64,000 bases of DNA, from the NCBI GenBank assembly GCA_964617875.1, contig CAZUAI010000013.1:21295-85294 (forward strand). The letters run 5' to 3'. This document shows positions 42,174-49,479 of the stretch, one piece after another (the stretch's first letter is position 1; each line of letters opens with the position of its first letter). The stretch is from CAZMVY01 sp964617875 (GTDB lineage Bacteria; Planctomycetota; Phycisphaerae; UBA1845; PWPN01). The position numbers and the translations under genes were made by a program. Below the pieces are notes generated by a model. The model was not told the origin of the DNA. It saw only the letters and a list, made by a program, of their open reading frames with translations, and ran no database searches.

Positions 42174-43224
42174 GAACAATCGGGTCCGACATCACTCCCA
42201 CGGCTTCACGCTGATCGAGCTGCTGGTCGTGGTGGCCATCATTGCCCTGCTGGTCAGTGTCCTCCTGCCGTCGCTGTCGAAGGCACGCGAGCAAGCCAAG
42301 TCGGCGGCTTGCCGAGCTGCGCTGCGGGGGCTGGGGCTCGCGCAGCAGAACTATCAGATCGATCAAAAGGACTTTATCCCCGGGGCTCCGCTGACGACCG
42401 GCTTCGGGCTGGCGATCCCGCCGGGCGTGTGGAAGCCGGGGATGCCCATGAACCTCTATGACTTCACGGTTCCGCTTCTGCGTCAGACCGGTGCCAGGCT
42501 ACCGAGTACGACGGATCTGCCCACATGGTTCAACCTGGTCACCGCGGGACCTCTCCATTGCCCCTCCAATAACCAGATCGCGAGCGCACACTCCGAGAAC
42601 CCATCGGTGCCGCTGAACAAACTCCCCAAGATCGCGGCACCGAGTTACCTGACCATGAGTTCAATCATGCGGGCCGGGCCGGACTACTACGAATACTACC
42701 GGAACCGCAAGGTTCTTCTCGCCACCGTGGCCCTTGCGCACGTCGCATCGAGCGCGAGCTGGGACATCGTGCCCCCGAACTCGTACTTTCCGCGCGCCCA
42801 GGCGGTCGGCCGACCTTCAGTGAAGGTCTACCTGGCCGACGGTGTGCGCTATTACGACCCAAATTCGGCTCAGATCACGTACAACATCGACAAGGTGAAC
42901 TACTACGGGTTCAACTCCGCGCAGCCGCCGGGCGAGGTCTACGGAACTCGGCCGGCACTTGCTCGCGAATACAATATGGCGAAACGGTACTCGTTCCGTC
43001 ATGCGGGCGGCAAAGCGATCAACGCCGTGATGTTCGACGGACATGTGGAAGCACTCCAGGCGACGTTCAAGAGCGACGAAGTAGCCGAAGGCCCGGCCCT
43101 CCATCCGAAGTACTACTACCCGAGCAGGAGCGAAGTGAAAAACAACAAGAACCTGTTTCTGGAGAAGCAAGTGCCCATGACCGGCGACCCCAGCCTCAAC
43201 GGGCAGAAGAGCTTACTGCAGTAG
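42163..43224 (+). CDS. Type II secretion/pseudopilin-like protein (prepilin cleavage/methylation, H-x9-DG type)
   Basis: A 353-residue prepilin-like protein. A short basic leader 'MAARNNRVRHHSHG' precedes 'FTLIELLVVVAIIALLVSVL', the type IV prepilin peptidase site (G|F) and N-terminal helix. The C-terminal block 'RHAGGKAINAVMFDGHVEAL' is the H-x9-DG motif of the large planctomycete pseudopilin family. The ATG at 42163 overlaps the zinc-ribbon stop. Such proteins are processed by a prepilin peptidase and are thought to form pseudopili or be exported; no assembly ATPase or peptidase gene is in the window. A hairpin terminator follows at 43285. Confidence 0.9.
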   Translation: MAARNNRVRHHSHGFTLIELLVVVAIIALLVSVLLPSLSKAREQAKSAACRAALRGLGLAQQNYQIDQKDFIPGAPLTTGFGLAIPPGVWKPGMPMNLYDFTVPLLRQTGARLPSTTDLPTWFNLVTAGPLHCPSNNQIASAHSENPSVPLNKLPKIAAPSYLTMSSIMRAGPDYYEYYRNRKVLLATVALAHVASSASWDIVPPNSYFPRAQAVGRPSVKVYLADGVRYYDPNSAQITYNIDKVNYYGFNSAQPPGEVYGTRPALAREYNMAKRYSFRHAGGKAINAVMFDGHVEALQATFKSDEVAEGPALHPKYYYPSRSEVKNNKNLFLEKQVPMTGDPSLNGQKSLLQ

Positions 43225-43284
43225 CTTGACTTGCCGTCCCCGGCCAACGACATTGGTTGCCGGATGAGACGCGGTTTTGCCTTG

Positions 43285-43312
43285 CGCCGGCCGTCGGGCC
43301 GGCGTGATTTTT
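43285..43312 (+). terminator. Hairpin terminator after the first prepilin
   Basis: CGCCGGCC (43285-43292), loop GTCG, GGCCGGCG (43297-43304), then TGATTTTTG. An 8-bp GC stem with a short T-tract, 60 nt after the prepilin stop and about 40 nt before the valS start. Confidence 0.55.
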
Positions 43313-43345
43313 GTGGTTTTGCCTGAGAGGACGCGCGACGCGACC

Positions 43346-46300
43346 ATGGCCACCGAACTTGCCAAGACGTACGACCCCGCATCGATCGAGCCCGCGATCT
43401 ACCGCCGCTGGCTGGGCGCCAAGGCCTTTGACGCCGTGCCCGACGGGCGCGAGCGGCGCTACGTCATCATGATGCCGCTGCCGAACGTCACCGGGGCCCT
43501 GCACATGGGCCACGCCATGGACAATGTCATGCAGGACCTGCTGACGCGATGGCACCGCATGATGGGCGACAACACCCTCTGGATGCCCGGCACCGACCAC
43601 GCCGGGATCGCCACGCAGGCCGTCGTGGAGAAGCGGCTCTTCGAACTCGAGGGCAAGACACGGCACGACATCGGCCGCGAGGCCCTCGTCGCCCGCATCT
43701 GGGCCTGGAAGGACCAGTACCAGCAGCGGATCGTCAGGCAGCAGCAGATCATGGGCTGCTCGTGCGACTGGAACCGCCAGCGGTTCACGATGGACGCCGT
43801 CTGCGCCCGCGCGGTGCGGCACACCTTCTTCCGCATGTTCCGCGACGGCCTGATCTACCGCGGCAACCGGCTGGTGAACTGGGACTGCCACCTCCAGACG
43901 GCCGTCGCCGACGACGAGATCGTCTACGAGTCCGTGCAGGGGCACTTCTGGCACCTGCGGTACCCGGTGATCGATCCGCAGCCGGGCGAGCCCGAGTATG
44001 TCGTGGTCGCGACGACGCGCCCGGAGACGATGCTCGGCGACACGGCGGTGGCGTGCCATCCCGATCCCGGGGGCGCGCTCGACGAGGCGATCCGGGCCGC
44101 GAAGGAGCGCGCCGCCGCCGCCGCGCCCCAGAAGGAGCGGGCGATCCTCGAGGCCGAGATCGAGCGGCTCGAAAGGCGCCGCGAGACGCACCTGCCTCTG
44201 CTGAAGCGGCTCGCCGCCATGGCCCACGCCGGCCGTAAGGTCCTGCTGCCGTTGCAGGACCGGCCGATCCCGCTGATCTGCGACATCTGGGCCAAGCCGG
44301 AACTGGGCAGCGGCTGCGTGAAGATCACGCCCGGCCACGACCCGAACGACTACGACGTCTGGACGCGGCACTCGGACGAGATCGGCATTGTCAACATCCT
44401 CAACCCCGACGGCACGCTGAACGAAAACGCCGGCGCGTACAAGGGGCTTGACCGGTTCGCCGCCCGCCACAAGGTCGTCGCCGACCTGAAGGCCCGTGGG
44501 CTGCTCGACGCGATTGAGGACCGGCCCGTTGAGATCGGCCACTCGGACCGGTCGAAGACGCCGGTCGAGCCGTACCTCTCGAAGCAGTGGTTCGTGCGGA
44601 TGGGCGACGTGGACGGCGGCATCGTCTGCGGGCGCGGCACGCCGAACGAGTTCGTCGCACCGGGGCTGGCGCAGGCGGCGATGGATGCCGTGCAGGGCGA
44701 GTGGCGGTCGCCGACGGGGCGGAAGACGACCTTCCACCCGGACGCGGACCGCTACGCCGGCACGTATCTGAGCTGGCTCGCCGAGAAGCGCGACTGGTGC
44801 ATCAGCCGGCAGCTCTGGTGGGGGCACCGGATCCCGATCTGGTCGGGCCTGTTCGATCAGGCGGGCTTCGCGGAGGTCGGGCCGCTGCTGCGGCGATGGT
44901 CCGACCGCGACGATGTCGCGATCCGCGTCTCGCTGCCGGACGGCGAGCAGGTCGAACTCGACGAGGCCAATCTGTACTTCATGCGCGGGGGCAAGGAGCC
45001 GGTGGAGGTCCTCGTCTGTCTGCTCGATGCGGCGGCGGAGGCGGCGGCCGGGGCGCGGCTGCCCCACATCGGCCTTCGGCAGGACCCCGACGTGCTCGAC
45101 ACCTGGTTCAGCAGCGCGATCTGGCCGCACAGCACGCTCGGCTGGCCCGATCCGGCGACGGCCCAGGTCGAGCCCGGCCAGTCGCCGCTGGGCGCCGCCG
45201 CGGGGCAGCCCGACTGCCTCAGCTACTACTACCCCGGCTCGTGCCTGGTGACGGGACGCGACATCATCACCCTGTGGGTCGCCCGGATGGTCCTCACGGG
45301 GCTGTACAACCTCGGTGACGTGCCGTTTACCGACGTGTTCATCCACGCCAACATCCAGGACGGCAAGGGCGAGCGGATGAGCAAGTCGAAGGGCAACGGC
45401 ATCGACCCCGTGGACATCATCGAGAAGTACGGGGCCGACGCGATGCGTTACGTCCTCTGCGAGATGCAGACCGGCACGCAGGACATCCGGCTGCCGGTCG
45501 AGGCGATCTCGCCGTTCACGGGCGAGCTGGTCGATCTTGCCACCGCGAAGCACGGGCGCAGCGTCTTCACCTACCTGTGCCCGAAGACGGGCAAGGAGTT
45601 CGATGTGCTGGGGACGCTCCCCGACGTGCCGGCGGCCAAGCTCGTCAGCGACCGCTTCGAGGTCGGGCAGCACTTCTGCAACAAGCTGTGGAACGCCGCG
45701 CGGTTTGCGATGATGAACCTCGAGGGCGTGACCTTCCAGACGCGGATGCCGGACGATCTGGCCGACGAGGACCGATGGATCCTCTCGCGCCTGTCGCGGA
45801 CGACCGCGGCGGTGCAGAAGGCCCTGGAGGACTACAACCCGGCGGCGGCGATCGGTGCGGCACGCGAGTTCTTCTGGTCGGAGCTGTGCGACTGGTACCT
45901 GGAGCTGATCAAGCCCAGAATGCGCCAATCCCCCTCTCCCTTCCAGGGAGAGGGCCGGGGTGAGGGTCGCGCGGCGCCCGGGGAGCGCACCCCCCCCAAA
46001 CCCCCCCACCCCCCCCCCCCCCGCCGGGGGGGGGGCCGGGGGGGGCCCCTCCGCTCTTCCTCTCCCTCTCAGGGAGAGGGAGAGGGCGACCTCGCCGGCT
46101 CCGCCGCCGCCCGGCAGGTCCTGGCGTTCGCTCTCGACCAGATTCTGCGGTTGCTGCATCCGCTCATTCCGTTCATCACCGAGGCGATCTGGGAAAAGCT
46201 GAACGAACTCGCCCCGGCCCGCGGCGTGGACAAACCCCTCCGCGTGCCCGAGCTGCTGATCCACGCCCCCTGGCCGGCCGCACGGGCCGAGTGGCAGGAT

Positions 46301-46771
46301 GCGGCGATCGAGGACCGCTTCGCGTTCGTGCAGGATGTCATCCGGGCGATCCGCGATATCCGCAACAAGTGCAACATCCCGCCGGGCCGCAAGCTCGCGG
46401 TCCGCATCCGCGCCGCGGGCGCGTCGGCCGATGCGCTCGACCGCGGCGGGCATCTGATCCGCCACATGGCGATGCTGGAGTCGCTCGAGGTCTCCCCGTC
46501 CGTCGCCCGTCCCGGCGACGCGGCGGCGGCCGTCGTCCGCGATGCCGAGGTCTTCGTCTGCGGCGTGGTCGATGCCGTACAGGAGCGGGCCCGCCTGGCG
46601 AAGCAGCAGGAGCAGCTCCGGAAGCAGATCGCCGCGAGTGAGGGCAAGCTGGCGAACGAGAACTTCGTCAGCCGCGCCAAGCCGGAGGCCGTCGAGAAGG
46701 AGCGGACGCGGCTCGCCGATCTGAAGACGCAGCTCGCCGGCGTGGAGGCGAATCTGAAGGCGCTCGGATAA
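43346..46771 (+). CDS. valS: Valine-tRNA ligase with in-frame repeat insertion
   Basis: A 1141-residue class I aminoacyl-tRNA synthetase, larger than the usual ~880-950. HIGH motif: 'PNVTGALHMGHAMDN'; KMSKS motif: 'GERMSKSKGNGIDP'; editing domain: 'VVATTRPETMLGDTAVA'; C-terminal coiled-coil arm: 'AKQQEQLRKQIAASEGKLAN'. Two enlargements are visible. One is a charged helical insert in the editing region (about residues 245-295, 'AAKERAAAAAPQKERAILEA'). The other is a ~58-residue low-complexity insert in the anticodon-binding domain (bases ~45918-46100) made of palindromic repeats and long C/G runs, flanked by the normal 'LELIKPRM' and 'VLAFALDQILRLLHPLIP'. The frame is intact. The ATG at 43346 matches the family N-terminus. 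Confidence 0.93.
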   Translation: MATELAKTYDPASIEPAIYRRWLGAKAFDAVPDGRERRYVIMMPLPNVTGALHMGHAMDNVMQDLLTRWHRMMGDNTLWMPGTDHAGIATQAVVEKRLFELEGKTRHDIGREALVARIWAWKDQYQQRIVRQQQIMGCSCDWNRQRFTMDAVCARAVRHTFFRMFRDGLIYRGNRLVNWDCHLQTAVADDEIVYESVQGHFWHLRYPVIDPQPGEPEYVVVATTRPETMLGDTAVACHPDPGGALDEAIRAAKERAAAAAPQKERAILEAEIERLERRRETHLPLLKRLAAMAHAGRKVLLPLQDRPIPLICDIWAKPELGSGCVKITPGHDPNDYDVWTRHSDEIGIVNILNPDGTLNENAGAYKGLDRFAARHKVVADLKARGLLDAIEDRPVEIGHSDRSKTPVEPYLSKQWFVRMGDVDGGIVCGRGTPNEFVAPGLAQAAMDAVQGEWRSPTGRKTTFHPDADRYAGTYLSWLAEKRDWCISRQLWWGHRIPIWSGLFDQAGFAEVGPLLRRWSDRDDVAIRVSLPDGEQVELDEANLYFMRGGKEPVEVLVCLLDAAAEAAAGARLPHIGLRQDPDVLDTWFSSAIWPHSTLGWPDPATAQVEPGQSPLGAAAGQPDCLSYYYPGSCLVTGRDIITLWVARMVLTGLYNLGDVPFTDVFIHANIQDGKGERMSKSKGNGIDPVDIIEKYGADAMRYVLCEMQTGTQDIRLPVEAISPFTGELVDLATAKHGRSVFTYLCPKTGKEFDVLGTLPDVPAAKLVSDRFEVGQHFCNKLWNAARFAMMNLEGVTFQTRMPDDLADEDRWILSRLSRTTAAVQKALEDYNPAAAIGAAREFFWSELCDWYLELIKPRMRQSPSPFQGEGRGEGRAAPGERTPPKPPHPPPPRRGGGRGGPLRSSSPSQGEGEGDLAGSAAARQVLAFALDQILRLLHPLIPFITEAIWEKLNELAPARGVDKPLRVPELLIHAPWPAARAEWQDAAIEDRFAFVQDVIRAIRDIRNKCNIPPGRKLAVRIRAAGASADALDRGGHLIRHMAMLESLEVSPSVARPGDAAAAVVRDAEVFVCGVVDAVQERARLAKQQEQLRKQIAASEGKLANENFVSRAKPEAVEKERTRLADLKTQLAGVEANLKALG
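45930..46095. repeat. Palindromic repeat pair and C/G homopolymers inside valS
   Basis: Copy 1 at about 45930-45967 (CCCTCTCCC ttcca GGGAGAGGG, then CCGGGGTGAGGGT) and copy 2 at about 46054-46095 (TCTCCCTCTC a GGGAGAGGGAGAGGG). Between them, at 45990-46046, are runs of C and G up to 14 long. Similar CTCTCCC/GGGAGAG palindromes are common intergenic repeats in bacteria; here they are translated (SPSPFQGEGRGEG and SPSQGEGEGD). Confidence 0.85.
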
Positions 46772-47015
46772 AGCCCGGCGGCCCGTTTGTGTTCAGTGGC
46801 TGCATCGCTCGGCTGCTCGATCGCTCCATCGCCCCCTCTTCGAAATGAACCCGCGGCGGGCAACACGGCTGAGTGGGCATTTCGCCCGTTGCCGTCATCA
46901 AGTGACGGAGTGCCGCCCCACCCACATTAGAGGATTTGTTATGTCCGATTTATTTTCGCTCTTAACAGGCTGCCAAGAAAAGGGTTATAAAATATCGCAA
47001 TTCCTTCGGTTTTCA
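46772..47015. other. AT-richer gap after valS
   Basis: From the valS stop to the promoter of the first PEP-CTERM gene. The second half (46920-47010) is conspicuously AT-rich for this genome. Only short frames without ribosome sites or domains are present. Confidence 0.4.
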
Positions 47016-47045
47016 TTGACAGCCGGGGAGACGGCGAGGTAATAT
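47016..47045 (+). promoter_or_regulatory. Strong promoter of PEP-CTERM gene 1
   Basis: Perfect -35 TTGACA (47016-47021), 18-nt spacer, TAATAT (47040-47045) inside AATATATAAC. It is preceded by an AT-rich stretch that could act as an UP-like element. It leaves a ~135-nt leader with the ribosome site GAAGGAGGAAAAG. Confidence 0.65.
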
Positions 47046-47188
47046 ATAACGGTTGGGGTATCGCTCCACCGCTCGATGCGGCGGATCGGTTGGCCGATTT
47101 GTGTTGGCCGACACGAGGTGGAAAGGCTCTACCGGGGCCGTACCTGGTCGTGGCTTCGCATGTGCGAGCCCAGTGAAGGAGGAAAAGC

Positions 47189-48235
47189 ATGATGAGACGC
47201 AAGATTCCCGTTCTTTTATGCGCGCTGTTGGGGCTGATGGCCGGCTCGGCAAGCGCGGCGGTCCTGTTCCAGGACAACTTTGAGGCCGGCCTGGGGGCGT
47301 GGACGCAGTGTACGCAGGCGGTTGGAAGTACGAGTTACACGTGGGGCACGGCTCAGACGGCCAACGATCCTCAGTCCGGCGGCACCCGCGGAAAGAACTG
47401 GTTCTTCCAGGGCGGCACCAGCAAGGCCTACGAACAGTTCCACCCGATCACGATCCATCCGGCCGCGACCCAGATCAAGCTGACCGTTGACCTCTGGGGC
47501 GTTTCGACTGCCCCGCGGGCCTTTGCCGGTTTCGCGAGCGCGAATACGTCAAACGCCCTCGTCGTCGGGGCGAATAACGGCTTCTACCGGGCCGGATTCA
47601 ATAGCGGCTCCGCCCGCGTTACACAGGCGTATACAGGCGCCGCGACGACAACGCAAAGCGGAACGGCGCTGACCTTCGCCGCCTGGCACACGCTCGTCCT
47701 GACCATTGACAATCCGTTGGCCAAGACGCAGACCTACTCGGCGTCGTGGGACGGCACGTCGCAGGGCACGTGGTCCAACACCATGAGCGGCACCAGCCCC
47801 AACCTGAACTGCGTCTTCCTCGGCTACAACTACGGAGCCACCTCGAGCAGCTACTGGGACAACGTGCTCGTCGAGCAGTTCGCGCCGGACGCCGGCAAGG
47901 CCACCATGCCCGCGCCGCTGGACGGCGACATTACGGTGCCCCCGAGCCAGGCCGCGCTGACGTGGGACGCCCCGACCACCAGCTCGTTCTTCGACGTCTG
48001 GTTTGACGCCGGGACGGGCACGCTGTCGAAGGTCGCCTCGATGCAGACGGCCAAGAGCTGGACGCTCCCGACGCTGGCGGCGAACGCCACCTACAAGTGG
48101 CGGATCGACGCCTACAACCCGCTGCAGGAAGGCAAGGCCACCGGCGACGTGTGGACGTTCACGACCACGCCCGAGCCGGCCACGATGGTCATGCTGGCCC
48201 TCGGCGGCCTGCTCCTCCGCCGCCGTCGCGCCTGA
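47189..48235 (+). CDS. PEP-CTERM sorting domain protein 1
   Basis: A 348-residue secreted protein. It has a signal peptide (about residues 1-23, ending GSASA), a LamG-like beta domain ('VLFQDNFEAGLGAWTQCTQ', 'HTLVLTIDNPLAKTQTYSAS', 'SYWDNVLVEQF'), an FN3-like segment ('AALTWDAPTTSSFFDVWFDA', 'ATYKWRIDAYNPLQEG') and the sorting tail 'TPEPATMVMLALGGLLLRRR'. The PEP motif, hydrophobic helix and arginine cluster are the substrate signal of exosortase. No exosortase gene is in the window. A very strong ribosome site (GGAGGAAAAG) precedes the ATG at 47189; an ATG one codon later is possible. A terminator follows at 48309. Confidence 0.88.
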   Translation: MMRRKIPVLLCALLGLMAGSASAAVLFQDNFEAGLGAWTQCTQAVGSTSYTWGTAQTANDPQSGGTRGKNWFFQGGTSKAYEQFHPITIHPAATQIKLTVDLWGVSTAPRAFAGFASANTSNALVVGANNGFYRAGFNSGSARVTQAYTGAATTTQSGTALTFAAWHTLVLTIDNPLAKTQTYSASWDGTSQGTWSNTMSGTSPNLNCVFLGYNYGATSSSYWDNVLVEQFAPDAGKATMPAPLDGDITVPPSQAALTWDAPTTSSFFDVWFDAGTGTLSKVASMQTAKSWTLPTLAANATYKWRIDAYNPLQEGKATGDVWTFTTTPEPATMVMLALGGLLLRRRRA

Positions 48236-48308
48236 GGGCCGACGCGGTCTCGTTGCGGCTGGGCGATACCCCACCGCGGATGTGTGATTCAACGGGCGCT
48301 GTTCCGTC

Positions 48309-48329
48309 AACGGGCAGTGCCCGTTTTTT
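48309..48329 (+). terminator. Rho-independent terminator after PEP-CTERM gene 1
   Basis: AACGGGCAgTGCCCGTT followed by TTTTT: a short GC hairpin with a run of six T, 74 nt past the stop codon. This is the clearest intrinsic terminator on the plus strand. Confidence 0.75.
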
Positions 48330-48440
48330 CTGCGCCAGTCGCCCCTGTCCTTCGCGCGTGGCGTTGCGAAGGGCGATCCCGTCTTCGGTGGCGGTCCTCC
48401 GCGGGTGTGCTCCCGGAGCGGTTGGGCACCCTCCGCTGCC

Positions 48441-48469
48441 TTGCCCGACGCGCCAGGAAGCCATACCAT
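48441..48469 (+). promoter_or_regulatory. Promoter of the Tat-signal TIM-barrel gene
   Basis: TTGCCC (48441-48446), 17-nt spacer, TACCAT (48464-48469), about 108 nt upstream of the ATG at 48577. The leader contains a repeated AACTCTGA word (around 48527-48552). Confidence 0.45.
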
Positions 48470-48576
48470 CTACGGCGGGTTTGGGGTCGGGGGCTTCGGG
48501 CCGCGGGCGGCAGGTGTGCCGCTCGCAACTCTGAGCGTTGAACTCTGAACTCCAGACCCCCGAACGGATCCTTCTC

Positions 48577-49449
48577 ATGGCATACACGCGACGCGAATGT
48601 CTGATCGGGGCCGCCTCGGCGGTGGCCGGGTTGACGATCGGGGCGAAGGTTCGGGAGGCCCTCGCGGCCGCCGCCGACGCCGGCCTCAAGGTCGGCATGT
48701 GCGACTGGTCGCTGGGCAAGACCGACCCCGACGGCTTCGAACTGGCGAGGGCGATCGGTCTCGACGGCGTCGAGGTCAGCGTCGGATACCCGAAGGACGG
48801 CCTTCAACTCCGCCGCCCCGAGCGTCAGAAGGAGTACCTGACGGCTTCGCGCAAGTACGGGATCGCGATCCCTTCGGTGGCGATGGGCGTTCTGAACGAC
48901 GTTCCGCTGATGTCGGAGCCGCTTACGGCCCTCTGGGTCGCCGACACGATCGAGGCCGCGAAGAACCTCGGCGCGAAGTCCATCCTGCTCGCCTGCTTCA
49001 GCAAGGGCGAACTGAAGGAGGAGAACAGGGACGACATGCGGCGCGTGACCGATGTCCTGCGCGAACTCGCCCCGCGGGCCGAGAAGGCCGGCGTGGTCCT
49101 CGGTCTCGAAAGCTACCTGTCCGCCGAGGCCAACCTGACCATCCTCGATGCCGTCAAGTCCAGGGCCGTCCAGGTCTACTACGACTTCTACAACTCGGGC
49201 GTCACCAGAAAGCACGACGTCGTCCGGGAGATCAAGCTCCTCGGCCGCGACCGCATCTGCCAGGTGCATTTCAAGGAAGGCCCCGCGATGCTCGGCCAGA
49301 GCGGTCGGCCCGATTGGCCCGCCGTCGTCGCGGCCCTGAAGGACATCGGCTACAAGGGCTGGGCCGTCCTCGAAACCTCCAGCCCGCATGACGTTCTCTC
49401 CGACACCCGAACAAACATGGAATACGTGCGGAAGCTCTTTTCGGCCTAG
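48577..49449 (+). CDS. Tat-signal sugar phosphate isomerase/epimerase-like protein
   Basis: A 290-residue xylose isomerase-like TIM-barrel protein. The N-terminus 'MAYTRRECLIGAASAVAGLT' is a twin-arginine signal. The barrel begins 'LKVGMCDWSLGKTDPDGFEL' and carries metal-site blocks 'GVEVSVGY', 'VLGLESYLSAEAN', 'VQVYYDFYNSG', 'CQVHFKEG' and 'GWAVLETSSP', giving the Glu-Asp-His-Glu pattern of the family. Related exported proteins in planctomycetes are thought to act on sugars or sugar derivatives in the periplasm; the substrate is unknown. The ATG at 48577 lies 7 nt after 'GGATCC' with only a weak ribosome site. It is followed 30 nt later by the coiled-coil membrane protein gene. Confidence 0.82.
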   Translation: MAYTRRECLIGAASAVAGLTIGAKVREALAAAADAGLKVGMCDWSLGKTDPDGFELARAIGLDGVEVSVGYPKDGLQLRRPERQKEYLTASRKYGIAIPSVAMGVLNDVPLMSEPLTALWVADTIEAAKNLGAKSILLACFSKGELKEENRDDMRRVTDVLRELAPRAEKAGVVLGLESYLSAEANLTILDAVKSRAVQVYYDFYNSGVTRKHDVVREIKLLGRDRICQVHFKEGPAMLGQSGRPDWPAVVAALKDIGYKGWAVLETSSPHDVLSDTRTNMEYVRKLFSA

Positions 49450-49479
49450 CACGTAGCCCTCAGCATTTGGCACTGGATT

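Noticed and set aside
46772..47188. Possible riboswitch or small RNA upstream of PEP-CTERM gene 1
   Set aside because: Although AT-rich and promoter-bearing, I could not match any known aptamer pattern or stable conserved stem.
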